Below are positions 1 through 7,999 of a stretch of DNA of 64,000 nt, in pieces (position 1 is the first letter of the stretch; each line of letters opens with the position of its first letter). A program made the position numbers and the translations under genes. The stretch covers positions 22,958 to 86,957 of the forward strand of contig DEIA01000044.1 in the NCBI GenBank assembly GCA_002352225.1, written 5' to 3'. Below the pieces are notes generated by a model. It was not told the DNA's origin. It worked only from the letters and a program-made list of their open reading frames with translations, and ran no database searches. Source of the stretch: Flammeovirgaceae bacterium UBA2786. Its GTDB lineage: Bacteria; Bacteroidota; Bacteroidia; Cytophagales; Cyclobacteriaceae.

Positions 1-938
1 CCCTGGGCATTATGTTCCTGATTTTTCCTTCTCTGTTTGGTGAAGGCTATGAGAGTATAAAAATGCTGGCCAATGATAATCCACTGCAGGTTGCCAATGG
101 AAGCCTGATCTACCAATACCTGCAAAACGATTTTACCATCCTTATCTTTATAGGAGCTCTTGTGTTTATAAAAGTATTGGCCGTTGGAATAACCCTGGGT
201 AGCGGGGGCAATGGCGGTAACTTTGGCCCCTCTCTTTTTGTAGGCGCCTATTTAGGATTTGCTTTTGCCCGTTTGATCAACCTGAGTGGTATAGCACAAA
301 TACCCGAAACCAATTTTACCCTGGTTGCCATGGCTGGTATTTTAAGCGGTGTTTTTTACGCCCCGCTTTGCGCGATATTTTTAATTGCCGAAATAACAGG
401 AGGCTATAACCTAATCATTCCGTTAATGATTGTTGCCGCACTCGGCCTAACCGTGGCCCGCTACTTCGAACCTCTTTCTATGGAAGGTAAAAAACTTGCA
501 AAACTGTTAAATATAACCGCAGACAATCGCGATCATTTCTTGTTAAGCAGACTTAACTTACAGGATTTACTCGAACACAACTTTTCAGAAGTTCGGCCAG
601 ATAATTCATTGCGTCTTTTAGTCAGGGTGATCTCCATTTCCAGGCGTAACACGTTTCCGGTAGTTACACGCGAAGGGAAGTTGGTTGGCGTTGTACACCT
701 AGATCATATACGCGAAATTATATTTAATGAAAAAGTATACGACACCACTTTTGTTAACGAAGTGATGACCGAAGCACATCCTGTGGATATTACCGATAGC
801 CTTCCCACCATTCTCAAAAAATTTGACGATACCCGGCAATGGAACCTGCCCGTAGTAAAGGACAACATTTATCAGGGTTTTCTATCCAAAGCACGAATAC
901 TAAGTGAATACCGTGCCGAGTTAGTGAAATCGGTTTAA
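1..938 (+). CDS. Voltage-gated chloride channel (ClC) family protein with CBS pair, 3' part only
   Basis: This is the C-terminal part of a ClC-type chloride channel or Cl-/H+ antiporter; the reading frame is open to the left edge, so the N-terminal helices lie outside the window. The helix-N selectivity region is visible as the glycine-rich run GGNFGPSLFVGAYLG, matching the family's GxFxP motif. Further hydrophobic segments follow, and then, from about residue 185 of the visible part, a soluble tail with two CBS domains that includes the segment FPVVTREGKLVGVVHLD. CBS pairs on ClC proteins usually sense nucleotides. The ATG at position 12 is internal, not the true start. A YdeI-like gene follows after 8 bases, probably in the same transcript. 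Family assignment is firm; whether it is a channel or an exchanger cannot be told from this part. Confidence 0.9.
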   Translation, partial: LGIMFLIFPSLFGEGYESIKMLANDNPLQVANGSLIYQYLQNDFTILIFIGALVFIKVLAVGITLGSGGNGGNFGPSLFVGAYLGFAFARLINLSGIAQIPETNFTLVAMAGILSGVFYAPLCAIFLIAEITGGYNLIIPLMIVAALGLTVARYFEPLSMEGKKLAKLLNITADNRDHFLLSRLNLQDLLEHNFSEVRPDNSLRLLVRVISISRRNTFPVVTREGKLVGVVHLDHIREIIFNEKVYDTTFVNEVMTEAHPVDITDSLPTILKKFDDTRQWNLPVVKDNIYQGFLSKARILSEYRAELVKSV

Positions 939-946
939 ATTGAAAT

Positions 947-1444
947 GTGATTCGCTTTTCAGCCAAACTTAAAAAACAAAACAAACCCGGAGGGTGGACT
1001 TACCTGATCGTGTCTGCTGCGCTAATCCATAAACTCAAACCGGGTAAAAAGTCTTTTCGGGTTAAAGGAACCTTTAATCAGTTTCGCTATACGCGTGTTA
1101 CCCTGCTTTCGTTAGGCAATGGTTCTTATTTACTTCCCTTCAATGCATCTATGCGCAAAGGAACAGGAAAAAAAGAAGGTGATAAAGTTGCCGTGGTTAT
1201 GGCATTAGATCAAAGTAAGCCAAAACTTTCGCCCGATTTACTGCAATGCTTAAAAGAAGACACGGTAGCAATGGGTTATTTTAAAACCTTAACTCCTTTC
1301 TTTCAACGCCTGTACAGCAGTTGGATTGAAAGTGCCAAAACATCGCAAACCAAAACCAGAAGGCTGGTTGCCCTTGTCAATTCACTTTCGCAAAAACAAG
1401 GCTACCAGGAAGTAATGAAAGCCTATAAGAATACTATCTTGTAA
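947..1444 (+). CDS. YdeI/OmdA-like protein with DUF1905 domain
   Basis: A 165-residue soluble protein with no signal peptide. The first 85 or so residues look like the DUF1905 beta-barrel domain (GKKSFRVKGTFNQF, then a stretch ending in MRKGTGKKEGD), and the C-terminal half looks like the OmdA/YdeI helical domain, with a run of Phe, Tyr and Trp around FFQRLYSSWIESAK and basic residues after it. Proteins of this family have been linked to bacteriocin tolerance, but the biochemical role is unknown. It starts 8 bases after the ClC gene and ends 20 bases before the dehydratase gene, so the three are probably co-transcribed. Family call is moderately sure; function is not. Confidence 0.7.
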   Translation: MIRFSAKLKKQNKPGGWTYLIVSAALIHKLKPGKKSFRVKGTFNQFRYTRVTLLSLGNGSYLLPFNASMRKGTGKKEGDKVAVVMALDQSKPKLSPDLLQCLKEDTVAMGYFKTLTPFFQRLYSSWIESAKTSQTKTRRLVALVNSLSQKQGYQEVMKAYKNTIL

Positions 1445-1464
1445 CAAATACTTTATAAAAAACC

Positions 1465-3177
1465 ATGAAAGACAAACTTCGCAGCCAGGGTTGGTTTGGT
1501 AAAACCGGAAAAGATGGATTTATCTATCGCGCCTGGATGAAAAACCAGGGTATTCCGGATTATGAATTTCGCGGCAAGCCGGTAATTGGTATCTGCAATA
1601 CATGGTCTGAGTTTACACCATGCAATGCGCACTTTCGTGAATTGGCTGAATCGGTAAAGCGAGGTATTTCAGAAGCCGGTGGGTTTCCGGTAGAGTTTCC
1701 GGTCATGTCGCTGGGCGAAACATTAATTAAACCAACGGCCATGTTATATCGCAACCTGGCCAGCATGGATGTAGAGGAATCGATTCGCGCTAACCCGATG
1801 GATGGCGTAGTGCTATTATGCGGGTGCGATAAAACAACACCTTCATTAGTAATGGGTGCCTGCAGTGTAAACCTCCCTACCCTTGTTGTTTCGGGCGGCC
1901 CCATGCTTACCGGCAAATATGAAGGCCGCGACATCAGCACGAGTGATGTATGGCGCTTTAACGATGCTGTAAGAAGCGGTGAAATGAGTCAACAGGAATT
2001 AACGGTTGCCGAAGAATGTATGTGCCGCAGTCGCGGACATTGTGCCGTAATGGGCACAGCCTCTACCATGGCTTGTATGGTAGAGTCATTGGGACTTTCT
2101 CTTCCGGGCAATGCGGCCATTCCTGCCGCTGACTCAAGACGAAAAGTATTAGCCCAGCTATCGGGTATTCGTATTGTTGAAATGGTAAAAGAGAACATGC
2201 GATTGTCGGATGTGCTTTCGCGTAAAGCTTTTGAAAACGCCATTATTACAAATGCGGCAATTGGGGGTTCAACTAATTTCATCATTCACCTGCTGGCGAT
2301 TGCCAGGCGCATTGGTGTGGAATTAAAGCTTGAAGATTTTGATAAACTTTCTTCCAATGTTCCATTGATCGCCAACCTGCAACCTTCGGGTAAATATTTT
2401 ATGGAAGATCTTTATTATGCCGGTGGATTGCCCGCAGTATTAAAAGAATTGGATGCCTTTTTGCGTGGCGATGCTGTAACCGTAAATGGAAAAACTATTC
2501 GTGAGAATAATGCCCAGGCTTCTTGTTATAATCGCGATGTTGTGGCAACCACAGCAAAACCATTTAATTCCCTTTCGGGAGTAGCCATTCTAAAAGGAAA
2601 CCTTTGCGAAAATGGCGCGGTAATAAAACCCTCTGCCGCCAGCGCACACCTGATGAAACACGCAGGCAAAGCAATCGTGTTTGAAGATATTGACGATTAC
2701 AAAGCACGTATTGATTTACCAGAACTGGATGTGGATGAACACAGTATATTGGTATTAAAGAATGTGGGCCCGATTGGTTATCCGGGCATGCCCGAAGTGG
2801 GGAACATGGCTTTACCCAAAAAATTATTGGCAAAAGGTATTACCGATATGATTCGTATTTCAGATGGACGCATGAGTGGCACCGGGTTTGGAACAGTTAT
2901 TTTACATGCATCGCCTGAAGCCGCATTAGGTGGAAATTTTGCGGTGGTAAAAACAGGAGACGTTATTCATTTAGATGTAGGCAACCGAATGCTTACGCTC
3001 GATGTTTCAGTTGCCGAATTAGAGCAACGTAAAAAAAATTGGAAGCCGATTCATAAAAAATATGATCGCGGGTACGTGATGTTGTATCAGCAACATGTGC
3101 AGCAAGCCAGCGAAGGAGCCGATATGGATTTTTTAAATGGCGGATCGGGTAGTGAGGTGTCGAGGGATTCACATTGA
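1465..3177 (+). CDS. IlvD/Edd-family sugar-acid dehydratase (L-arabinonate dehydratase-like)
   Basis: A 570-residue iron-sulfur dehydratase that removes water from a 2,3-dihydroxy acid to give a 2-keto-3-deoxy acid. The three cluster-binding cysteines are at C53 (TPCN), C121 (GCDK) and C193 (GHCAVMGTAS); D122 and the carbamylation-site lysine K123 sit in GCDKTTPS, and the catalytic serine is in RISDGRMSGTGFG. The length and especially the ends (YRAWMKNQG near the start, QQHV...GADMDFL...DSH at the end) match the L-arabinonate/sugar-acid dehydratase branch rather than the branched-chain amino-acid enzyme IlvD. No ilv genes are nearby. An SDR dehydrogenase lies downstream past an inserted repeat and transposase, which fits a non-phosphorylative sugar pathway. 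Family is certain; the exact substrate is not. Confidence 0.88.
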   Translation: MKDKLRSQGWFGKTGKDGFIYRAWMKNQGIPDYEFRGKPVIGICNTWSEFTPCNAHFRELAESVKRGISEAGGFPVEFPVMSLGETLIKPTAMLYRNLASMDVEESIRANPMDGVVLLCGCDKTTPSLVMGACSVNLPTLVVSGGPMLTGKYEGRDISTSDVWRFNDAVRSGEMSQQELTVAEECMCRSRGHCAVMGTASTMACMVESLGLSLPGNAAIPAADSRRKVLAQLSGIRIVEMVKENMRLSDVLSRKAFENAIITNAAIGGSTNFIIHLLAIARRIGVELKLEDFDKLSSNVPLIANLQPSGKYFMEDLYYAGGLPAVLKELDAFLRGDAVTVNGKTIRENNAQASCYNRDVVATTAKPFNSLSGVAILKGNLCENGAVIKPSAASAHLMKHAGKAIVFEDIDDYKARIDLPELDVDEHSILVLKNVGPIGYPGMPEVGNMALPKKLLAKGITDMIRISDGRMSGTGFGTVILHASPEAALGGNFAVVKTGDVIHLDVGNRMLTLDVSVAELEQRKKNWKPIHKKYDRGYVMLYQQHVQQASEGADMDFLNGGSGSEVSRDSH

Positions 3178-3194
3178 GCGTTTGAGAAAATTAT

Positions 3195-3347
3195 GTCACC
3201 CCTTCGGGGTTTCTTAAACAATCCTATTCAAGTTCTATAATACTTTCATCCCTTCGGGATTATGTATCGGTCTGTGTCTAAGCCCGAAGGGCTGATAGCA
3301 TTATAGCCCTAACCAAATCTCAAATTTTTGAACCCCGAAGGGGTGAC
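3195..3347. repeat. REP-like palindromic element, unit 1
   Basis: A 153-base unit bounded by perfect inverted ends, GTCACCCCTTCGGGGTT at the left and its complement AACCCCGAAGGGGTGAC at the right. Inside are two more short palindromes, CATCCCTTCGGGATTATG and AGCCCGAAGGGCT. The whole unit can fold as a compound hairpin. It lies 18 bases after the dehydratase stop codon and may also end that transcript. Confidence 0.85.
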
Positions 3348-3377
3348 ATTATTGTCGAAACGTTAGATTACATATAT

Positions 3378-3529
3378 GTCACCCCCTTCGGGGTTCCTAA
3401 AACAAACCCATTCAAGTGCTATAATATTTTCATCCCTTTGGGATTATGTATCGGTCTGTGCCTAAGCCCGAAGGGCTGTTAGTATTATAGCCCTAGACCA
3501 AGTCTCAATTTGAACCCCGAAGGGGTGAC
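3378..3529. repeat. REP-like palindromic element, unit 2
   Basis: A 152-base second copy of the unit at 3195, in direct orientation after a 30-base spacer. It differs by scattered substitutions and small indels (for example one extra C in the left arm, CATCCCTTTGGGATTATG inside), so the two are old copies rather than an assembly duplication. The doublet is immediately upstream of a Y1 transposase gene, the usual arrangement for a REP-type element and its mobilising enzyme. Confidence 0.85.
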
Positions 3530-3611
3530 AGAGTCTCAGTACTGAAGCACTTCATTCAGAAATACTATAAGCTTTAAAAGATTTCTCTTAAATTTATAAA
3601 CACACTAACCT

Positions 3612-4073
3612 ATGCCAGGCACCTTCTCGCAAATCTACATTCAGGTAATCTTTGCTGTTAAAGGCCGGCAAAACCTAATTGCAAAAAGTTGGCGAAACGA
3701 ATTACACAAATACATAGCAGGTATTATAAAGGGTAAAGAACAAAAATCTATAATCGTAAATGGTGTAGCCGACCATATTCACTGCTTCATTGGTCTGAAG
3801 CCTTCCATGGCTATCGCTGACCTGGTTCGGGATATTAAAAACAATTCTTCCAATTTTATAAATACAAACAAATTTGTTGTCGGCAAGTTCTCGTGGCAGG
3901 AAGGATATGGGGCATTTTCCTATTCACAATCGCAAATTGAGGACGTTTACCAATATATTCTTAACCAAGAAAATCACCACACCAGTAAGAGCTTCAGGGA
4001 AGAATACACTCAACTGTTAAGAAATTTTGAAATCCCCTTTGATGAAAAATATCTGTTCGATTGGATTGATTAA
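3612..4073 (+). mobile_element. IS200/IS605-type Y1 (HUH) transposase, REP-associated type
   Basis: A 153-residue single-domain transposase (TnpA-like). The HUH metal motif is H55-I-H57 in DHIHCFIGL, and the probable nucleophilic tyrosine is Y115 in the helix YQYILNQENHH, which aligns with the Y..NQ signature of the family. All catalytic residues appear intact and the length is normal, so it may be active. These enzymes cut single-stranded DNA at hairpins. The two palindromic units just upstream (3195-3529) and the related copy at about 15.8 kb are its likely substrates. The SDR gene begins 3 bases after its stop codon, so it may be read through into it. No accessory TnpB is present. Confidence 0.88.
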
Positions 4074-4076
4074 ATT

Positions 4077-4838
4077 ATGAGTCGTTTTAAAAACAAAGTA
4101 GCCATTGTAACCGGAGCCGGACAGGGCATTGGGTTAGAGATTTGCCAGCAACTCGCAAATGAAGGAGCACATGTCGTTCTCAACGACATTGAGCAAGCTC
4201 TTGCCGAAGAAGGAGCAAAAAAAATCCAACAGCAAAAAGGCACGTGTATAGCGATTGCAGGAGATTGCAGTGATGTAATTTTTATCCAACGATTGATTAA
4301 AGAAACCGTATCCACCTATGGAAAAGTTGATATAGTAATTGCCAATGCCGGTATTACTTTGTTTGGCGATTTCTTTGATTATTCACCTGAAGATTTTTAC
4401 AACGTAATGCGGTTAAACCTGGGGGGAAGTTTCTTTCTTGCTCAACAAGCAGCAAGACAAATGCGCGAGCAAAACAATGGCGGAAGAATTCTATTCATGT
4501 CATCAGTAACGGGCCATCAGGCTCATAAAAATTTAGCTGCCTATGGTATGAGTAAAGCTGCGTTAGAAATGCTGGCTAAAAATCTGGTACTTGAATTATC
4601 ACCTTACGGGATAACAATAAATGCTATTGCCCCGGGCGCCACATCAACTGAACGTACTAAGAGCGATCCGGAATATGAGAATACATGGTCGCGCATTACG
4701 CCCATAGGCAAGCCCGCCTCTACACACGACATTGCTTCTGCCGTTCTATTCCTGGTTTCATCGGAAGCAGGACATATTACCGGACAAACTTTAGTTGTTG
4801 ATGGAGGCTGGACGAGTGTAAGTCCTTCGCCTTATTAA
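4077..4838 (+). CDS. SDR family NAD(P)-dependent oxidoreductase
   Basis: A 253-residue classical short-chain dehydrogenase/reductase. The Rossmann nucleotide loop is GAGQGIG (residues 13-19), the structural NAG motif is at 90-92, and the catalytic set is the Ser pair at 142-143 with Y156 and K160 in YGMSK. Residue D37 at the end of the second strand (VVLNDIE) suggests NAD preference. The best-fitting subgroup is FabG/glucose dehydrogenase-like. Because a sugar-acid dehydratase lies upstream, a sugar or sugar-acid dehydrogenase role is plausible; a fatty-acid role is less so as no fab genes are near. It begins only 3 bases after the transposase stop and has no visible promoter of its own. Confidence 0.88.
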   Translation: MSRFKNKVAIVTGAGQGIGLEICQQLANEGAHVVLNDIEQALAEEGAKKIQQQKGTCIAIAGDCSDVIFIQRLIKETVSTYGKVDIVIANAGITLFGDFFDYSPEDFYNVMRLNLGGSFFLAQQAARQMREQNNGGRILFMSSVTGHQAHKNLAAYGMSKAALEMLAKNLVLELSPYGITINAIAPGATSTERTKSDPEYENTWSRITPIGKPASTHDIASAVLFLVSSEAGHITGQTLVVDGGWTSVSPSPY

Positions 4839-4839
4839 A

Positions 4840-5649
4840 CTACTTTACGGTTCCCAGAAATTTCAGCAAGTGATTATTAAATACTTCTGGTGCTTCAAGG
4901 TTGGTGATATGGCCTGCTTCATTGATTACAACCAGTTTTGAGCCCGAGATTGCATCAACCATTTTTTGTGCAACCGGTGGTGGTGTTACCTTATCTTTTT
5001 CGCCTACAATTACCCTAACCGGAATTTTAATCATTGGTAATGCTGAACAACTCTCTTTGCGGTTGGCTAGCGCCAGTAGAGTTCTGCATACAACCTCAGC
5101 CGATGTGCTTAGAATAGTTTCGTGAATAAATTTCACACTCTCTTGTTGCGATTGAAAGGATGCTGGCGCAAATAAATTTTTAAGAGATTCCTCCGCATAA
5201 ATTTCCAATCCATTTCTCTGAATAAAAGCAATTGTCTTCAACCGTTTCTCGCGACCCTCATGCGTATCAGCGCCACATTGAGTATCGGTAAGAATAAGTC
5301 CTGTAAAACGATTGGGTTGTTTTTGTATTGCATTCAACACAATATAGCCACCCATAGAAAGTCCGCACACCACAGCCTTTTGAATTTGTAACTCATCCAT
5401 AAATGCCAATAGATCATCGGCAAACAAACCGATACTAAAATCATCAGCCCCCGCTTCTGAGTTTCCATGCCCGCGCACATCGTAGGCAATAGCGCGATAG
5501 TCATTTTTCAATATTTCCAGTTGGCCGGCCCACATGGCTTTGCTAAACGGAAATCCGTGAATAAAAATTACTGGCATGGCATCGGGCGATCCTGCTTCGG
5601 CATAACTGATGTAAACATTATTGACTTTTACTTTCTTCTCCAGGCTCAT
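4840..5649 (-). CDS. Alpha/beta hydrolase
   Basis: A 269-residue cytoplasmic hydrolase of the alpha/beta fold. The oxyanion segment HGFPFSKAMW is near residue 31, the nucleophile S98 sits in GLSMGG, the acid is the Asp of GEKDKVTPP, and the histidine is in AGHITNLEAPEVF. The pattern resembles 3-oxoadipate enol-lactonase-like esterases, but the substrate cannot be deduced. It is convergent with the SDR gene, with a single base between the stop codons, so the two transcripts must overlap. The upstream neighbour on the same strand is the YciI-like gene 11 bases away. Confidence 0.88.
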   Translation of the reverse strand: MSLEKKVKVNNVYISYAEAGSPDAMPVIFIHGFPFSKAMWAGQLEILKNDYRAIAYDVRGHGNSEAGADDFSIGLFADDLLAFMDELQIQKAVVCGLSMGGYIVLNAIQKQPNRFTGLILTDTQCGADTHEGREKRLKTIAFIQRNGLEIYAEESLKNLFAPASFQSQQESVKFIHETILSTSAEVVCRTLLALANRKESCSALPMIKIPVRVIVGEKDKVTPPPVAQKMVDAISGSKLVVINEAGHITNLEAPEVFNNHLLKFLGTVK

Positions 5650-5660
5650 ATGCTACTAAA

Positions 5661-6020
5661 TCATTTAGGTCGTTCGAGGCAACCTTCGTAAAAAATATTC
5701 AACTTCTGCACATCGGCCACAAAAAGTTTATTTGTTACCGCTACGTCTGCAAAAATTAATTCTTTGGCCGCGATTATTGTTTTGGCCGTTACCACAATAA
5801 TTCCTTTATCAGCATAACGAGCCCCGGCTTTAATTATTCCATCCTTTCTAAGTTTAGATAAGTTGGCAGAATGTTCCTTAAACCAGGGTTGTTCCTGCGG
5901 TTGCTTGTTTGCATCCCAGGCCGGGCCGGTAGTATAGGTTACCATATACAGGCTATCTGTTTGCGCATGGCTAACCATTCCAGCCAACAGTATGGCACTT
6001 AAGAAAAATAGTTTTTTCAT
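5661..6020 (-). CDS. Exported YCII-domain-like protein
   Basis: A 119-residue protein with a clear signal peptide (MKKLFFLSAILLAGMVSHAQ, cleaved before about residue 21). The mature part begins YMVTYTTGPAW and includes an EHSANLSKLRKDGII segment typical of YCII-related ferredoxin-like folds, where a His-containing loop and helix form a small active site. The usual cytoplasmic YciI role is unknown, and an exported version is less common. It sits 11 bases upstream of the hydrolase and 29 bases downstream of the aldo/keto reductase, so the three are probably one transcription unit. The YCII assignment is moderate. Confidence 0.65.
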   Translation of the reverse strand: MKKLFFLSAILLAGMVSHAQTDSLYMVTYTTGPAWDANKQPQEQPWFKEHSANLSKLRKDGIIKAGARYADKGIIVVTAKTIIAAKELIFADVAVTNKLFVADVQKLNIFYEGCLERPK

Positions 6021-6049
6021 GATATATGAGTTTTGTTTCTTTCCATCTG

Positions 6050-7075
6050 TTAATACCGGCTGTCCTTCATCTGATCTTTAATACCTCCATAGAGCACATC
6101 GAGTACCCCTGGCTCGCTCAAAAAGCGATTAGGAAATGGTAACTCAATCTTCGAAACTTCATTCAGTTCTTTCATTACATCGGCTGGTATTTCAAACTTT
6201 AAACATCCCAGTACATCTTCCAGCTGGTTTACTTTGGTTGCGCCTACAATCGGAATAACAGATTGTCCTTTGTGTTGGCGCGTCCAGTTAATCGCTAATT
6301 GTCCGGGGGTTACCCCTAGTTGTTGGGCTTGCTCAACCACCTTGGTTGCTATGCCTGTAGCGCGTTCGCTTAACCGAATACTGGAATCGGGCAAGCGGCC
6401 TTTGTCGCCTTTAAGGTATTTTCCTGTAAGCGCCCCTCCGCCAAGAGGCGCCCATGGTGTTACCGTCATTCCAAAGGCTTTGGCCATAGGCATTAGTTCT
6501 GCTTCTACGGTACGTTGTATCAAACTGTATTCAATCTGCAATCCCACAAACTGATTCCAACCGCGCAACTGCGCCATGGTATTGGCCTGACTTACCACCC
6601 AGGCGGGGGTATCGCTTATGCCAATGTAATGTACCAACCCACGACTAATCAGATCCTCAAGCCCCTTCATAATTTCTTCGGTAGGTGTCCAGCTATCCCA
6701 GGCATGCACCCAAAGCAAGTCGATGTAATCTGTATTTAATCGCCACATACTTTCCTTAACACTACGCATTAAATTTTTACGGTGGTTGCCGGCAAAATTC
6801 AAATCGCCAGACCGATCGCGTAAAGAATATTTAGTAGCCACCACAAAATGATCGCGGTCTTTGGCAATAAAGTCGCCCACAAATTTTTCAGAAGTGCCTT
6901 CGGTATACCGATTGGCAGTATCAATAAAATTGCCGCCTGCGTTGGCATACGTATCAAAAATCTGCTTACTCAATTCCTTATCGCAACCCCATTTCCACTC
7001 GGTGCCAAAACCCATGGTACCCAGGCATAATTCAGATACGCGCAAACCCGATTGGCCTAATAATTTATAGTTCAT
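6050..7075 (-). CDS. Aldo/keto reductase
   Basis: A 341-residue NADPH-dependent oxidoreductase of the aldo/keto reductase superfamily. The catalytic tetrad is D52, Y57 (DTANRYTEG), K82 (VVATKYS) and H124 (LLWVHAWD). The C-terminal NADP-binding region is visible as PIVGATKVNQLEDVL. The overall pattern matches the bacterial AKR group often annotated as general stress or YajO-like; the natural substrate is unknown. It is the first gene of a three-gene minus-strand unit and is divergent from the DJ-1/PfpI gene, with 80 bases between start codons. Confidence 0.92.
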   Translation of the reverse strand: MNYKLLGQSGLRVSELCLGTMGFGTEWKWGCDKELSKQIFDTYANAGGNFIDTANRYTEGTSEKFVGDFIAKDRDHFVVATKYSLRDRSGDLNFAGNHRKNLMRSVKESMWRLNTDYIDLLWVHAWDSWTPTEEIMKGLEDLISRGLVHYIGISDTPAWVVSQANTMAQLRGWNQFVGLQIEYSLIQRTVEAELMPMAKAFGMTVTPWAPLGGGALTGKYLKGDKGRLPDSSIRLSERATGIATKVVEQAQQLGVTPGQLAINWTRQHKGQSVIPIVGATKVNQLEDVLGCLKFEIPADVMKELNEVSKIELPFPNRFLSEPGVLDVLYGGIKDQMKDSRY

Positions 7076-7155
7076 AGTACGTACTTTTATAGGTTTCCTT
7101 TATTCTTTACACAAGCCAGTTTCGGATAAAAAAGTTTTAACCGCAATCTATTCCA

Positions 7156-7761
7156 ATGAAAAAAATTGCCATTGTTTTGTTTGACGAGGCGGAGGTGCTT
7201 GACTTTGCCGGACCGTTTGAGATCTTTTCGGTTACAGGCAGACGGAAAATTGGCAAACCATTCGAAGTATTTACCGTAGCTGAAAAAGAAACGATCAGGG
7301 CCCGGAATAACCTTATTATAACCCCCACCTATACCTTCGATTCGGCTCCTGTTACTGAAATCTTTCTGGTACCCGGGGGCGGTGGATATTACGCAGATGG
7401 CACCCCCTTTGGCTCCAGAAGAGAAATGGACAATGCCGTTATGATTAACTGGGTAAAAAACCAGCATGCTAAATCAGAACTCACCCTTTCAGTTTGTACC
7501 GGTGCCCTGATTTTGGCAAAAGCAGGTTTGTTGAACAACCTGCAGGCCACCACCCATTTTATGGCTATTGATACGCTGAAAGAAATTTCGCCCACTACTA
7601 ACGTGCTGGCCAACCAACGCTACGTGGAGAATGGAAAAATTATCTCCTCAGCCGGGGTATCGGCTGGTATTGACATGGCCCTTTATGTGGTTGGCAAACT
7701 ACAGGGTGCTGAGGTTGCCCTTGAAGCAGCCCGCTATATGCAATATGATTATTGGAAATAA
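7156..7761 (+). CDS. DJ-1/PfpI family protein
   Basis: A 201-residue class I glutamine-amidotransferase-like protein. The nucleophile elbow is C114 in SVCTGALILAKAGLL, with a partner histidine at H134 (TTHF) and an N-terminal acid at E12 or so in FDEAEVLDFAGP. The same domain forms the N-terminus of AraC-type GATase regulators, but here there is no DNA-binding part, so it is a stand-alone enzyme or stress protein. Possible activities in the family include isonitrile hydratase and glyoxalase/deglycase. It is divergent from the aldo/keto reductase and ends at a strong bidirectional terminator. Confidence 0.87.
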   Translation: MKKIAIVLFDEAEVLDFAGPFEIFSVTGRRKIGKPFEVFTVAEKETIRARNNLIITPTYTFDSAPVTEIFLVPGGGGYYADGTPFGSRREMDNAVMINWVKNQHAKSELTLSVCTGALILAKAGLLNNLQATTHFMAIDTLKEISPTTNVLANQRYVENGKIISSAGVSAGIDMALYVVGKLQGAEVALEAARYMQYDYWK

Positions 7762-7788
7762 AAAAGCCACTGAAAATCAGTGGCTTTT
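7762..7788. terminator. Bidirectional intrinsic terminator
   Basis: A perfect 12-base-pair stem, AAAAGCCACTGA and its complement, around a 3-base loop. The stem ends in T-runs on both strands, so it can stop transcription of the DJ-1/PfpI gene from the left and of tRNA-Val from the right. Confidence 0.9.
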
Positions 7789-7789
7789 G

Positions 7790-7863
7790 TGGGAGCTGAG
7801 GGGTTCGAACCCCCGACCCTCTGCTTGTAAGGCAGATGCTCTGAACCAGCTGAGCTAAGCTCC
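7790..7863 (-). tRNA. tRNA-Val (anticodon TAC)
   Basis: On the minus strand a complete cloverleaf can be drawn: acceptor stem GGGAGCT/AGCTCCC, D arm GCTC..GAGC, anticodon stem TCTGC/GCAGA with loop CTTACAA giving anticodon TAC, and a T arm GGGGG/CCCTC (one G-T pair) around TTCGAAC. The discriminator base is A and the 3' CCA is not encoded. It is a single tRNA gene, followed on its own strand by the terminator at 7762-7788. Confidence 0.96.
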
Positions 7864-7972
7864 CTTGTTTTGGGACTGCAAAGGTAAAAGAGAATTGGAA
7901 TTGTGCAAAAAAATAAAATTTTGATCGCAACAGCTCGTTTTTAAGTGCTATTAAGATGGTTTAATTCTTGCC

Positions 7973-7980
7973 TATTTTTG
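7973..7980 (+). promoter_or_regulatory. Bacteroidota -7 promoter element (TATTTTTG) for the AsmA gene
   Basis: TATTTTTG matches the phylum's -7 consensus TAnnTTTG exactly. It lies 19 bases upstream of the TTG start codon. No clear -33 TTTG is seen at the right distance, so confidence is moderate. Confidence 0.5.
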
Positions 7981-7999
7981 CCTTACATTTTTTAAACTT

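Noticed and set aside
1560..1940. Minus-strand reading frame inside the dehydratase gene
   Set aside because: It lies wholly within a gene with intact iron-sulfur motifs and has no family resemblance; it is a shadow of the real gene. The same holds for many other such frames in the window.
1465..3177. Dehydratase as the branched-chain amino-acid enzyme IlvD
   Set aside because: The N- and C-terminal sequence, the tail QQHV...DSH and the lack of ilv neighbours fit the sugar-acid branch better.
3180..3540. Possible CRISPR array in the repeated region
   Set aside because: There are only two long units with a 30-base spacer, internal palindromes and an adjacent transposase; no regular short repeats or cas genes.
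7087..7467. Minus-strand 126-residue reading frame over the start of the DJ-1/PfpI gene
   Set aside because: It overlaps the conserved active-site region of the plus-strand gene and shows no motif; a chance frame.
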